DNA from: Pseudomonadota bacterium
GTDB taxonomy: Bacteria > Pseudomonadota > Gammaproteobacteria > Eutrophobiales > Eutrophobiaceae
Length of the DNA: 64,000 nucleotides
Reading direction: 5' to 3'
Assembly: GCA_013112535.1 (NCBI GenBank)
Contig: JABFGI010000001.1
Span: 124,001-188,000 of the forward strand
Every line of letters begins with the position of its first letter. Within the stretch, counting starts at the first letter, position 1. Below the pieces are notes generated by a model, which made no database searches, was not told the origin of the DNA, and saw only the letters and a list, made by a program, of their open reading frames with translations. Of the stretch, positions 1 through 7,381 are shown one piece after another. Both the position numbers and the translations under genes were made by a program.

Positions 1-363
1 CAGAACATAATCGAAGAAATTGGTTTGAAAGGGCTAACAAAAGAATTAGCCAGTAACTGCGTAATCAAGTCAAAGACTGATACTAAAATTGAATTGGCAT
101 TAACGACTTCACAAGAACATTTATTAAACAAAAGTCAGCAGGATCGAATTGAGCAGGCGATTAAAACAAAATTTGGTGAAGGTATGATGTTAGAGATCGT
201 ATTGGAAGATTCTGACAATGAAACACCAGCGGAAGCAAATGCGAGATTGGAACGTGAACGCCAAAAAGCAGCTAAAATCTCAGTACAAAATGATCCTAAT
301 GTGCAGTCATTACTTGATACATTTAATGGAACGATTGATCAGGATTCAATTCAACCGCAATAA
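1..363 (+). CDS. dnaX: DNA polymerase III subunit tau/gamma, C-terminal part
   Basis: The frame is open from the first base and ends at 363, so only about 120 C-terminal residues are present. DnaX is the clamp-loader ATPase subunit of the replicative polymerase, and this part corresponds to the tau-specific region that contacts the polymerase alpha subunit. The piece has a mixed alpha/beta stretch followed by a charged helix rich in Arg and Glu, with no ATPase motif because those lie upstream. The call rests mostly on position, since dnaX-ybaB-recR is a very conserved gene order and ybaB begins 29 bases later. Confidence 0.8.
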   Translation, partial: QNIIEEIGLKGLTKELASNCVIKSKTDTKIELALTTSQEHLLNKSQQDRIEQAIKTKFGEGMMLEIVLEDSDNETPAEANARLERERQKAAKISVQNDPNVQSLLDTFNGTIDQDSIQPQ

Positions 364-392
364 ATAGTTAATTTTGAAGAGGACATAAATCG

Positions 393-716
393 ATGAAAGG
401 TGGTATGGGTAACATCATGAAACAGGCCCAGCAAATGCAGGCCAATATGGAAAAAGTTCAGAAAGAACTGGCAGAAGCTGAAGTTACAGGTGAATCAGGT
501 GCCGGTATGGTTAAAGTAACAATCAACGGTAAGCATGATGTTAAGCGTGTCGAAATTGATCCTGAACTAATGAAAGACGATAAGGAAATGGTTGAAGATT
601 TAGTTGCTGCGGCAGTTAACGATGCAAACCGACGCATTGAAAAAATGTCTCAGGAAAAAATGTCCAGTGTGACAGCAGGTATGGGCTTGCCTCCAGGTAT
701 GAAGCTTCCCTTTTAA
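393..716 (+). CDS. ybaB: YbaB/EbfC family nucleoid-associated protein
   Basis: This 107-aa protein has the usual family length and features: an N-terminal Met- and Gln-rich helix ([18 protein letters not shown]), a central beta segment with the [11 protein letters not shown] motif and a C-terminal helix ending in a Gly/Pro/Met tail. Members dimerise as a tweezer-like fold and bind DNA. The start ATG has a GAGGA ribosome site upstream. It lies between dnaX and recR, probably in one transcript with both, which fits a role linked to replication or repair. Confidence 0.93.
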   Translation: MKGGMGNIMKQAQQMQANMEKVQKELAEAEVTGESGAGMVKVTINGKHDVKRVEIDPELMKDDKEMVEDLVAAAVNDANRRIEKMSQEKMSSVTAGMGLPPGMKLPF

Positions 717-744
717 TAGTATTCGCGAAAGACTATTAAAATAT

Positions 745-1338
745 ATGGTCGAACAGACTTTATTAGAGCAATTAGTTGAAGCCTTGCGTGTCATGCCGGG
801 CATAGGTCGAAAATCTGCTCAACGTATTGCACATCAACTGTTGCAACGGAATCGTGATGCTGCAAAGCATCTTTCCAGAATATTGGCTGAAGCCATGGAT
901 CGCATTGGTCATTGCAAACGTTGTCGAACCTATACTGAAAATGAACTTTGCTATCTTTGTGAAAATACGCGACGTGATGATAGTACGATTTGCGTAGTAG
1001 AAAACCCTTCCGATGTTGATGCCATAGAAGAAGCAAATTACAAAGGTCGTTACTTTGTCTTGCTCGGACACCTGTCTCCACTCGATGGCATTGGTCCTGA
1101 TGATATTGGTTTGCACGACTTTCAAAAACTTATTGAAAATGAAGACTTAAAAGAAGTGATACTCGCAACCAGCACGACAGTAGAGGGCGAAGCAACAGCA
1201 CACTTTATTAGTGAAATGTGTAAAGCCAGAGGTAAACAGGTAACACGTATTGCGCATGGTGTGCCGATGGGTGGTGAGCTTGAATATGCTAACAGTCTGA
1301 CCATTGCACATGCATTGGATGGAAGAAGAGAAATTTAA
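745..1338 (+). CDS. recR: Recombination mediator protein RecR
   Basis: RecR works with RecF and RecO to load RecA at gaps coated with single-strand binding protein. The 197-aa protein has all expected parts: a helix-hairpin-helix at residues 16-33 (VMPGIGRKSAQRIAHQLL), a zinc-binding set Cys57, Cys60, Cys69 and Cys72 (C-x2-C-x8-C-x2-C), and a Toprim domain beginning near residue 80 with VVENPSDVDAIE. It is the last gene of the dnaX-ybaB-recR unit. A palindromic hairpin follows 13 bases after its stop. Confidence 0.97.
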   Translation: MVEQTLLEQLVEALRVMPGIGRKSAQRIAHQLLQRNRDAAKHLSRILAEAMDRIGHCKRCRTYTENELCYLCENTRRDDSTICVVENPSDVDAIEEANYKGRYFVLLGHLSPLDGIGPDDIGLHDFQKLIENEDLKEVILATSTTVEGEATAHFISEMCKARGKQVTRIAHGVPMGGELEYANSLTIAHALDGRREI

Positions 1339-1350
1339 GTTTTCTAATTT

Positions 1351-1376
1351 GTCATTCCCGCCTGCGTGGGAATGAC
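1351..1376. repeat. REP-like palindrome after recR
   Basis: A 26-base palindrome has arms GTCATTCCC and GGGAATGAC around a GC-rich centre. It matches the widespread proteobacterial intergenic hairpin family that begins GTCATTCCCGC. It sits 13 bases after the recR stop and could serve as a transcript end or an mRNA stabiliser. A related composite element lies at 27865-27926. Confidence 0.75.
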
Positions 1377-1406
1377 AATATCATTCTTCACAAAGGAGCA
1401 GCCGTT

Positions 1407-1985
1407 ATTAAAACTATCTGGCTAATTATTTTTACAACAGTCTTTATCTGGTCAGCCATTAACCCGAAAGATCAATTCACCTGGTTTCTTGAAGTGGCAC
1501 CGGCCATCATAGGTATTGTTTTATTAGCATCGACTTATAATTCTTTTCGTTTAACATCCTTACTTTATGTTTTTATATTACTGCACTGTATTGTTTTAAT
1601 GATTGGTGGGCATTACACGTATGCTGAAGTCCCTCTTTTTGAAGGCTTTGAGCGAAACAACTATGACAAAGTCGGTCACTTCTTTCAGGGCTTTGTCCCT
1701 GCTTTGTTAGCAAGAGAAATATTAATACGTAAACAAGTTGTTAATGGTAAAGCATGGCTTAATGTTTTCATTGTTTCCATTTGTTTAGCGTTCAGTGCGG
1801 TTTATGAATTGATTGAATGGTGGGTGGCAGAAGCAACCGGTGAAAATGCAGAAGCGTTTCTTGGTACGCAAGGTTATGTCTGGGATACTCAGTCAGATAT
1901 GGCAATGGCATTGATAGGTGCAATTACTTCAATTATTTTGTTGTCATATTTTCATGACAAACAATTAAATAAACTTAACGATTAA
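1407..1985 (+). CDS. yjdF: YjdF-family (DUF2238) inner membrane protein
   Basis: A 192-aa membrane protein of the YjdF family with about five predicted hydrophobic segments. Recognisable parts are WSAINPKDQFTWFLEVAP near the N terminus, the polar segment around YDKVGHFFQGFVPAL, and ELIEWW followed by GYVWDTQSDM. The function of the family is not established. The first ATG/GTG/TTG in frame is a GTG at 1494, but that would remove the first membrane segment and the conserved WSAI-P-D-FTWFLEV block. The frame is open upstream, and an AGGAG at 1394-1398 sits 8 bases before an ATT codon at 1407, which I take as the start. The family and the segment boundaries are recognition from pattern; the start codon is inference. 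Confidence 0.75.
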   Translation: MKTIWLIIFTTVFIWSAINPKDQFTWFLEVAPAIIGIVLLASTYNSFRLTSLLYVFILLHCIVLMIGGHYTYAEVPLFEGFERNNYDKVGHFFQGFVPALLAREILIRKQVVNGKAWLNVFIVSICLAFSAVYELIEWWVAEATGENAEAFLGTQGYVWDTQSDMAMALIGAITSIILLSYFHDKQLNKLND

Positions 1986-2007
1986 AGACGTACACTTATT
2001 GACTAGT

Positions 2008-2045
2008 GTAGCAAAATAAGCTACAAACGTAGCAATAATAGCTAC
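2008..2045. promoter_or_regulatory. Twin palindromic operator before the MNT-HEPN pair
   Basis: Two copies of GTAGC-N7-GCTAC occur at 2008-2024 and 2029-2045. Their centres are 21 bp apart, which is two helical turns, so two dimers could bind on one face of the DNA. The second copy ends 5 bases before the first possible ATG (2051), where a ribosome binding site would normally be. The natural candidate binder is the winged-helix protein encoded immediately downstream, as in autoregulated toxin-antitoxin loci. Binding is inferred, not shown. Confidence 0.65.
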
Positions 2046-2050
2046 TATAA

Positions 2051-2641
2051 ATGTATATGTCTTCAAAATTAGCAGAAATATTATTCAAGGATTACCGGCG
2101 ACATGTTCTTGCTCTGTTGTTGTTAAACCCGGATAAACAATATCATGTACGTGAAATCGCCCGACTTACCGGTACAGTCGCAGGCACCTTACATAAAGAA
2201 TTGTCTCGTTTGGCAGAAGCAGGCATTTTAGACAAAAAAAAGAATGGCAATCAGGTGCAATATTTTGCTGATCAGAATTGCCCGATATTTGATGAACTTG
2301 CTAGTATCCTGCGTAAAACTTTTGGAGCGGTAGAAGTCCTGGCTCAAGCATTGGCAACATTAGAAGAAAATATTGATGTTGCCTTGATCTTCGGTTCATT
2401 GGCGAGCGGGAAAGAGACTGCTGCCAGTGATATAGATTTGTTAGTGATTGGAAAAGTAACGTTGGCTGAAGTGGCTAAAGCTGTTTACTCAAGTCAGGAC
2501 GTTTTACAACGCGAAATAAACCCTAAAGTCTATACAAAAAAGGAATGGGAAAAGTTACAGGCAAAAAAAGATGGCTTTGCCAAAGAAGTCATGAAGCAAC
2601 CGAAATTATTTATTAAAGGAGCTAAGGATGAGCTTGAATAA
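2051..2641 (+). CDS. Winged-helix / MNT-type nucleotidyltransferase (antitoxin-like)
   Basis: This 196-aa protein joins two domains. Residues about 10-75 form a winged helix with the recognition segment HVREIARLTGTVAGTLHKEL and a wing around KKNGNQVQYF. Residues about 105-160 hold the minimal nucleotidyltransferase signature: Gly115-Ser116, ten residues, then Asp127-x-Asp129, so the metal site looks intact. In MNT-HEPN toxin-antitoxin systems the MNT partner neutralises the HEPN toxin by transferring nucleotides to it. The next gene, overlapping by 14 bases, is HEPN-like. ATG 2051 and ATG 2057 are both possible starts and neither has a clear Shine-Dalgarno sequence. The fused DNA-binding domain probably acts on the twin palindromes just upstream. 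Confidence 0.8.
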   Translation: MYMSSKLAEILFKDYRRHVLALLLLNPDKQYHVREIARLTGTVAGTLHKELSRLAEAGILDKKKNGNQVQYFADQNCPIFDELASILRKTFGAVEVLAQALATLEENIDVALIFGSLASGKETAASDIDLLVIGKVTLAEVAKAVYSSQDVLQREINPKVYTKKEWEKLQAKKDGFAKEVMKQPKLFIKGAKDELE

Positions 2642-3065
2642 GCTGGCAGGGAAAACACTGGAAAATATCGAACCAGACAGTACAACAATTATACGATTAT
2701 TGAATGCGGCAGAACGTAATATTCAGGATGCACATATCAACAAAGTGAGTGATGAAAACAGATTTGACGCGGCGTATAAATCAATAATGCAATCAGCAAA
2801 TGCAGCATTACAGGCGAATGGCTATAGAACGTTATCCAGTAAACCCGGTCATCATATGACATTAATTCAGTCATTAAGTAAAACAATAGAACTTGATGCC
2901 GATACAATTATTATTCTGGATACATTAAGAAAACAACGTAATGCGACAGACTATTCTGGTCATACTGTTCCGGAAAGTGCGATGAAAGAATGTTTGTCCT
3001 GTGCAGAAAACCTTTTACATGATGTAAGGCACTGGATAGAAAAAAATAATCCCGATCTATTATAA
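2628..3065 (+). CDS. HEPN-like protein (putative toxin partner)
   Basis: A 145-aa all-helical protein whose start overlaps the MNT gene by 14 bases, so the two are probably translationally coupled. The HEPN-type signature lies near residue 104 as R-N-A-T-D-Y with a His at 112. Canonical HEPN ribonucleases have Arg, then Asn/Asp/His, then three residues and His, so here Tyr109 stands where the catalytic His is expected. That leaves open whether it is an active ribonuclease, a variant using His112, or a non-catalytic partner. A Tyr beside this motif is notable because MntA-type enzymes are known to AMPylate a Tyr in HepT toxins. The family assignment is by pattern and context. Confidence 0.65.
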   Translation: MSLNKLAGKTLENIEPDSTTIIRLLNAAERNIQDAHINKVSDENRFDAAYKSIMQSANAALQANGYRTLSSKPGHHMTLIQSLSKTIELDADTIIILDTLRKQRNATDYSGHTVPESAMKECLSCAENLLHDVRHWIEKNNPDLL

Positions 3066-3082
3066 AGAATGAATTTATTGAA

Positions 3083-3529
3083 ATGAAAATCTGGGTTGAT
3101 GCCGATGCCTGTCCTGTTGTTATAAAGGAAATATTATTTAAAGCAGCAAAACGAACTGAAGTTGAAATAACTCTAGTTGCCAATCAAACAATATCTATTC
3201 CTTCCTCACCCTATATTAAGTTTCTACTCGTGCCTTCCGGTTTCGATGTGGCTGATAATGAGATTGTAAAGCTGTGTAACGAAGGTGATCTTGTTATTAC
3301 CGCAGACATACCATTAGCAGCTGAAGTGATCGAAAAGGGTGGTCATGCGCTTAATCCGCGTGGCGAAATGTATTCAGCGAATAGTATAAAAGCAAAACTA
3401 ACCATGCGTGATTTTATGGATACCATGCGTTCGAGCGGAATACAAACCGGTGGCCCTCCGGCATTAAACAAAAGTGATCGTATGGCTTTTGCTAATCAGT
3501 TGGATAAGTTTATAACGAAAAACAAATAA
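3083..3529 (+). CDS. yaiI: YaiI/YqxD family protein (UPF0178, DUF188)
   Basis: The 148-aa protein carries the family signature VDADACP at residues 5-11 and the later segment [19 protein letters not shown], followed by [10 protein letters not shown] and the conserved TGGPPAL near residue 129. These Asp-rich motifs suggest a PIN-like nuclease fold, but no biochemical role is established for the family. It begins 17 bases after the HEPN-like gene and could be read on the same transcript, although YaiI proteins normally occur without toxin-antitoxin partners. Confidence 0.9.
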   Translation: MKIWVDADACPVVIKEILFKAAKRTEVEITLVANQTISIPSSPYIKFLLVPSGFDVADNEIVKLCNEGDLVITADIPLAAEVIEKGGHALNPRGEMYSANSIKAKLTMRDFMDTMRSSGIQTGGPPALNKSDRMAFANQLDKFITKNK

Positions 3530-3548
3530 TAATATTCTGCTTTCGGCT

Positions 3549-3570
3549 GTGAATTCATTGATTCACTTTT
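3549..3570 (+). terminator. Weak terminator-like hairpin after yaiI
   Basis: GTGAAT and ATTCAC pair across a 6-base loop and are followed by TTTT, 19 bases after the yaiI stop. The stem is short and AT-rich, so termination would be weak. The 10-base palindrome TCTACGTAGA lies at 3588-3597, between this hairpin and the next gene. Confidence 0.3.
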
Positions 3571-3615
3571 AAACAGTAAGTAGAGGATCTACGTAGAATT
3601 CGTTATTCTATATTC

Positions 3616-4299
3616 ATGCTTAAAGAATTCGGACCTTCTCTATATTTAGCTGATGGACCAACCGTATCCTTTTTCGGTTTTCCTTATCCGACTCGCATGG
3701 CAGTGGTTCGGTTATCGAATGACACTGTATGGGTCTGGTCGCCGATAAGATTGACTGAAGAATTAGCCAGTGCGGTTGAGGAAATCGGAAAGGTACATTA
3801 CATTGTCTCACCGAACAAATTACATCATCTTTTCCTGTCCGAATGGGTTGAACGATGGCCAGACGCTCGTCTCTATGCACCGCCCGGTCTGGCGCGTAGA
3901 AAACCCAGCTTACACTTCTATGCAGAACTCAATGACAAGCCTGAAGGTGAATGGTCACAGGACATCGATCAAGTAATATTCCACGGATCCTTTGCGATGG
4001 AGGAGGTTGTCTTTTTTCATCGACTTTCTAAAACTGTAGTTATATGTGACCTTATCCAACGTCATTCAATTTTGGCGATGTCAGGTTGGAAAGGAATGTT
4101 AATGCGTCTCGATGGATTAGTAGGAGAACATGGAAGCACACCTCGCGAATGGCGCGCAAGTTTTCTAAAGCGTGGATCAGCTCGTGCCGCACGTGATAAG
4201 TTGTTGGAATGGAAACCAGAGCGTATGCTAATCGCTCACGGCGAATGTGCACAGACAGAGGCAAGCTCAATAATTGAGAATGCCTTAAGTTGGATCTGA
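3616..4299 (+). CDS. DUF4336 domain-containing protein
   Basis: This 227-aa protein has the architecture of DUF4336 proteins, which look like degenerate metallo-beta-lactamase folds: a start LADGPTVSFFGFPYPTRMAVVRL, then SPIRLTEELASAV, IVSPNKLHHLFLSEW with the His pair, and RMLIAHGECA near the C terminus. The histidines HH and AHGE could bind metal, but no enzymatic activity is known. No clear ribosome site precedes the ATG. It lies 58 bases upstream of an ATC-hydrolase-like gene on the same strand, so a two-gene unit is possible. Confidence 0.75.
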   Translation: MLKEFGPSLYLADGPTVSFFGFPYPTRMAVVRLSNDTVWVWSPIRLTEELASAVEEIGKVHYIVSPNKLHHLFLSEWVERWPDARLYAPPGLARRKPSLHFYAELNDKPEGEWSQDIDQVIFHGSFAMEEVVFFHRLSKTVVICDLIQRHSILAMSGWKGMLMRLDGLVGEHGSTPREWRASFLKRGSARAARDKLLEWKPERMLIAHGECAQTEASSIIENALSWI

Positions 4300-4357
4300 G
4301 TGTTGGCTAAGTCAGATCCATCGTATTCGAATCACTTTAATTTGTTTGGGGATCTTT

Positions 4358-5113
4358 ATGTCAACTCAAATAATAGGTTACTACAACTCACGTAAAGAAA
4401 AACTCTTAAGAGATTTTGATAGGACTACTATCTTAATGAAGGACTCGCTTAATAATCGTTACGGTAGTCAATTTTCCAAAACGCTGCAAAGTGAGGTTCG
4501 TCATGAGTATGAAAAACTCATACCGGATATTCCTTTTATTAAAGGAATACGAGCGAGAATGCTGAACACCTTTCTCCTCATTACAGCACAAGAGCTCGCA
4601 GTTTATAAAGCAATGAAGAAACAGGGAAAGTCATCTACAGAGGCTTGGGAGTTGTGCCACCAAGCTTTAAGATTAAGAGTTGCGAAAATACCCCAATGGA
4701 AGCGATGGCTGTTAAAACGCTTCATGTTTTCCAGCGTAGTAAAAAATATATTTGCACGGCGTGCGCGACAACAGGAAAATGCTGTGTTTGGTGACTTCGA
4801 GATTAAGTACCTTATTGGCGGGGAAGAAGATTTTGATTTCGGAGTCAATTATATACAGTGCGGTAATCACAACTTCATGATGAAACATGGAGGTGAAGAA
4901 TTTTCTCCATACGTCTGTATGTCTGACATTGCCTTGAGTGATGCTATGGAATGGGGTCTTATGCGAACTCAAACACTTGCCGATGGCTGTGATCATTGCG
5001 ATTTCAGGTTCAAGAAAGGAGCGGAAACTAAAATTCACTCTAAAACTCCTGAAGTACAAGTTGCGATAGAAAGTATACTAAATAAGGAAGCCAAAAGAAG
5101 TGTGGATGATTAA
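4358..5113 (+). CDS. L-2-amino-thiazoline-4-carboxylate hydrolase-like protein
   Basis: The 251-aa protein ends with the signature of the ATC hydrolase family: a Cys-x-x-Asp-like start (CMSDIALSDAM) followed by WGLMRTQTLADGCDHCDFRF. The family is named after the ring-opening enzyme of the Pseudomonas L-cysteine pathway, but most members are uncharacterised and the name should not be read as a substrate. The N-terminal half is helical and basic. I chose ATG 4358 over an in-frame TTG at 4346 because the TTGGGGA stretch makes a plausible ribosome site for the ATG. Confidence 0.7.
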   Translation: MSTQIIGYYNSRKEKLLRDFDRTTILMKDSLNNRYGSQFSKTLQSEVRHEYEKLIPDIPFIKGIRARMLNTFLLITAQELAVYKAMKKQGKSSTEAWELCHQALRLRVAKIPQWKRWLLKRFMFSSVVKNIFARRARQQENAVFGDFEIKYLIGGEEDFDFGVNYIQCGNHNFMMKHGGEEFSPYVCMSDIALSDAMEWGLMRTQTLADGCDHCDFRFKKGAETKIHSKTPEVQVAIESILNKEAKRSVDD

Positions 5114-5182
5114 GCGTTTGCATTATGAACTTAATAGACAAATATCAGCTTAGGGTCGGTAGTAGATATTAATATATTTAAA

Positions 5183-5479
5183 TCATTTCTCTAGGTTAAA
5201 ATGATAGAAAGCACTGTTCAAGTAAGCGGTAACATCATCTATCTCTTCATCAAACCAGGCCATTTCTGCCATGATTTCACAGTCATTGATACGTTTACGT
5301 AATGCTTCGTAACTATTAATAATACGATTTTCACGCGTGTAATTTGTTTCATCATGGCAGCGTAAGCAATTTGCATCGTGTAAAGCTTTACCGTTTTCGA
5401 TATCAACAGCCTGCGCAGATGCGCTAAATAACAAAAGCGTTATTAAGCTTACATGTATAAGTTTATTTAAAACTGTCAT
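5183..5479 (-). CDS. Small periplasmic monohaem cytochrome c
   Basis: The 98-aa protein has a signal peptide (hydrophobic residues 8-22, likely cut after SAQA) and one haem site CLRCH near residue 38. A Met that could be the sixth ligand is found in CEIMAEMAWFD. It overlaps the upstream protease gene by 4 bases in an ATGA arrangement, so the two are translationally coupled. The size suggests a small electron shuttle or a haem sensor. No partner oxidase lies nearby, so its role is unknown. Confidence 0.8.
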   Translation of the reverse strand: MTVLNKLIHVSLITLLLFSASAQAVDIENGKALHDANCLRCHDETNYTRENRIINSYEALRKRINDCEIMAEMAWFDEEIDDVTAYLNSAFYHFNLEK

Positions 5480-6720
5480 GCGGTTTGGCTCTTTAAATGG
5501 GCAATCCTGATTGGTGCCGGTGGATGAGAATCATGAAATGCTGAATACAATGGATCCGGTGTTAGTGTATTTGCGTTTTCTCGATAGAGGCTGACTAATG
5601 CTGTAACCAGATTTTCTGATTGTGCCTGACTTGCGGCAAAGTCGTCAGCTTCAAATTCATGTTGACGCGAGATGAATGAGAATATTGGCTGCAAGAAAAA
5701 CGTAAATGCAGGTGACGCGACAACAAATAATAACAAGGCCATATAAGTTGATGGTTGCTCAACACCAAGACCATTGTAGAACCAGGTTTCATTAATCAAC
5801 CAACCGAGTATGCCAAGACCAGCTAAAAAGACGGTACCTAAAATCGCTATACGTTTTTTAATGTGATTACATTTAAAATGTCCTAACTCATGTGCAAGTA
5901 CTGCTTCAATTTCATCGTGACTAAGATCATCAATCAAGGTATCAAAAAAGACAATGCGTTTATTCGCACCAAGACCGGTGAAGTAGGCATTACCATGTGC
6001 CGAACGGGTAGAACCATCCATAACATGAATGCCCTGGCTTTTAAAACCATTGCGCGATAAAAGGTTTTCTATTCGTGTTTTTAATTCGCCTTCTTCCAAT
6101 GGACGAAACTTATTAAATAAGGGGGCAATAAAAGCAGGGTAGGCCCACATCATAAAGATACTAAAGCTTAACCATGTCGCCCAGACATAAAGCCACCAGT
6201 AACTACCACTGTTTTCCATAATCCATAAAACCAGAAGTAATAGAGGTGTGCCGATCAATAATCCAACGATGCCATTTTTAATTATGTCCATGATGAATAT
6301 CTTTGGTGTCATTTTATTAAAGCCAAATGATTCTTCTAATTTAAACGTGCGATAAATCGACATGGGTAAATCAAGCACGGTCATAATGGCAAGAACGCTA
6401 AGAATAAAACCGGTGCCGGTCCAGATTGGCGATAATTCAAATGATCGCCACCAACCATCTAAAAGTTGCAAGCCGCCGCCAACGGTCCATATTAATAAAA
6501 ATACTGAGCCGATAATCAATTCAGTCAGTCCGGTTTTAGACTTGGCTTGTGTGTAATCCGCTGCTTTGTGATGCGCTTCTACCGGAATTTTGTCACTAAA
6601 TGCTTCGGGAACTGTTTCGCGATTTGCCCGAATATGTTTGATATGTCGTTGTACCAGTATCCATTGAACGATGACACTGGCACCCAAGCTGCATAGAAAT
6701 ACGGTAGTAAATAGGTTCAC
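5476..6720 (-). CDS. M48 family membrane metalloprotease (Ste24-like)
   Basis: The 414-aa protein has the length and topology of Ste24/CAAX-prenyl-protease-type enzymes rather than the shorter HtpX. It has several membrane segments, the zinc motif HELGH at residues 277-281, and the third ligand in EFEAD near residue 357. Bacterial members are thought to degrade or mature membrane proteins. It is divergent from orn and is followed by a 4-base-overlapping cytochrome c gene, an unusual pairing. Confidence 0.9.
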   Translation of the reverse strand: MNLFTTVFLCSLGASVIVQWILVQRHIKHIRANRETVPEAFSDKIPVEAHHKAADYTQAKSKTGLTELIIGSVFLLIWTVGGGLQLLDGWWRSFELSPIWTGTGFILSVLAIMTVLDLPMSIYRTFKLEESFGFNKMTPKIFIMDIIKNGIVGLLIGTPLLLLVLWIMENSGSYWWLYVWATWLSFSIFMMWAYPAFIAPLFNKFRPLEEGELKTRIENLLSRNGFKSQGIHVMDGSTRSAHGNAYFTGLGANKRIVFFDTLIDDLSHDEIEAVLAHELGHFKCNHIKKRIAILGTVFLAGLGILGWLINETWFYNGLGVEQPSTYMALLLFVVASPAFTFFLQPIFSFISRQHEFEADDFAASQAQSENLVTALVSLYRENANTLTPDPLYSAFHDSHPPAPIRIAHLKSQTA

Positions 6721-6836
6721 GCGGTTTTTTGCTCCTTAGCAATATTCAGCTATTTGAAAATAAGTCGTTAATTATGTTCATATTATACAAATAGTGGTTA
6801 AAATAAATTATTCAATAAAAATAAAACGGACACATC

Positions 6837-7379
6837 ATGTCACAATCAGAAAATAACCTCATATGGATCGATCTGGAAATGACCGGTCTTGATACCAATA
6901 CTGACTATATTATTGAAATAGCCACGATTGTTACAGATCCTCAGCTCAATATCCTCGCAGAAGGTCCCGTTGTTGCAATTCATCAACCTCAGGAAATTCT
7001 TGATAAAATGGATGAATGGAATACACGACAGCATGGTCAATCCGGTTTGGTCGAAAGAATACAGAAAAGCTCATATAGCGTTGCTGAAGCTGAAAGTATG
7101 ACATTGGAATTCGTCGAGAAGTTCGTTCCCAAAGGTAAATCGCCAATGTGTGGTAATAGTATATGTCAGGATCGACGTTTCATGCACCGTTTGATGCCGG
7201 AATTGGAAGAGTATTTTCTGTATCGGAATCTGGATGTGAGCACAATTAAAGAAATCATGAAACGTTGGGCTCCCGATAAGGAAGGCTATAATAAACAGGG
7301 AAATCATCTTGCCATGGATGACATTCGTGATTCCATCGCCGAATTAAAGTATTACCGCGAACACGTTTTTAAGATTTAA
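6837..7379 (+). CDS. orn: Oligoribonuclease
   Basis: Orn degrades 2-5-nt RNA to mononucleotides and also clears pGpG from cyclic-di-GMP turnover. The 180-aa protein has the DEDDh exonuclease residues: Asp12 and Glu14 in [10 protein letters not shown], a central Asp in CQDRRFM, and the His/Asp pair in [10 protein letters not shown] near the C terminus. Length and motif order are standard. It starts a run of genes (nnr, tsaE) on the same strand, with only a 2-base gap to nnr. Confidence 0.97.
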   Translation: MSQSENNLIWIDLEMTGLDTNTDYIIEIATIVTDPQLNILAEGPVVAIHQPQEILDKMDEWNTRQHGQSGLVERIQKSSYSVAEAESMTLEFVEKFVPKGKSPMCGNSICQDRRFMHRLMPELEEYFLYRNLDVSTIKEIMKRWAPDKEGYNKQGNHLAMDDIRDSIAELKYYREHVFKI

Positions 7380-7381
7380 TT

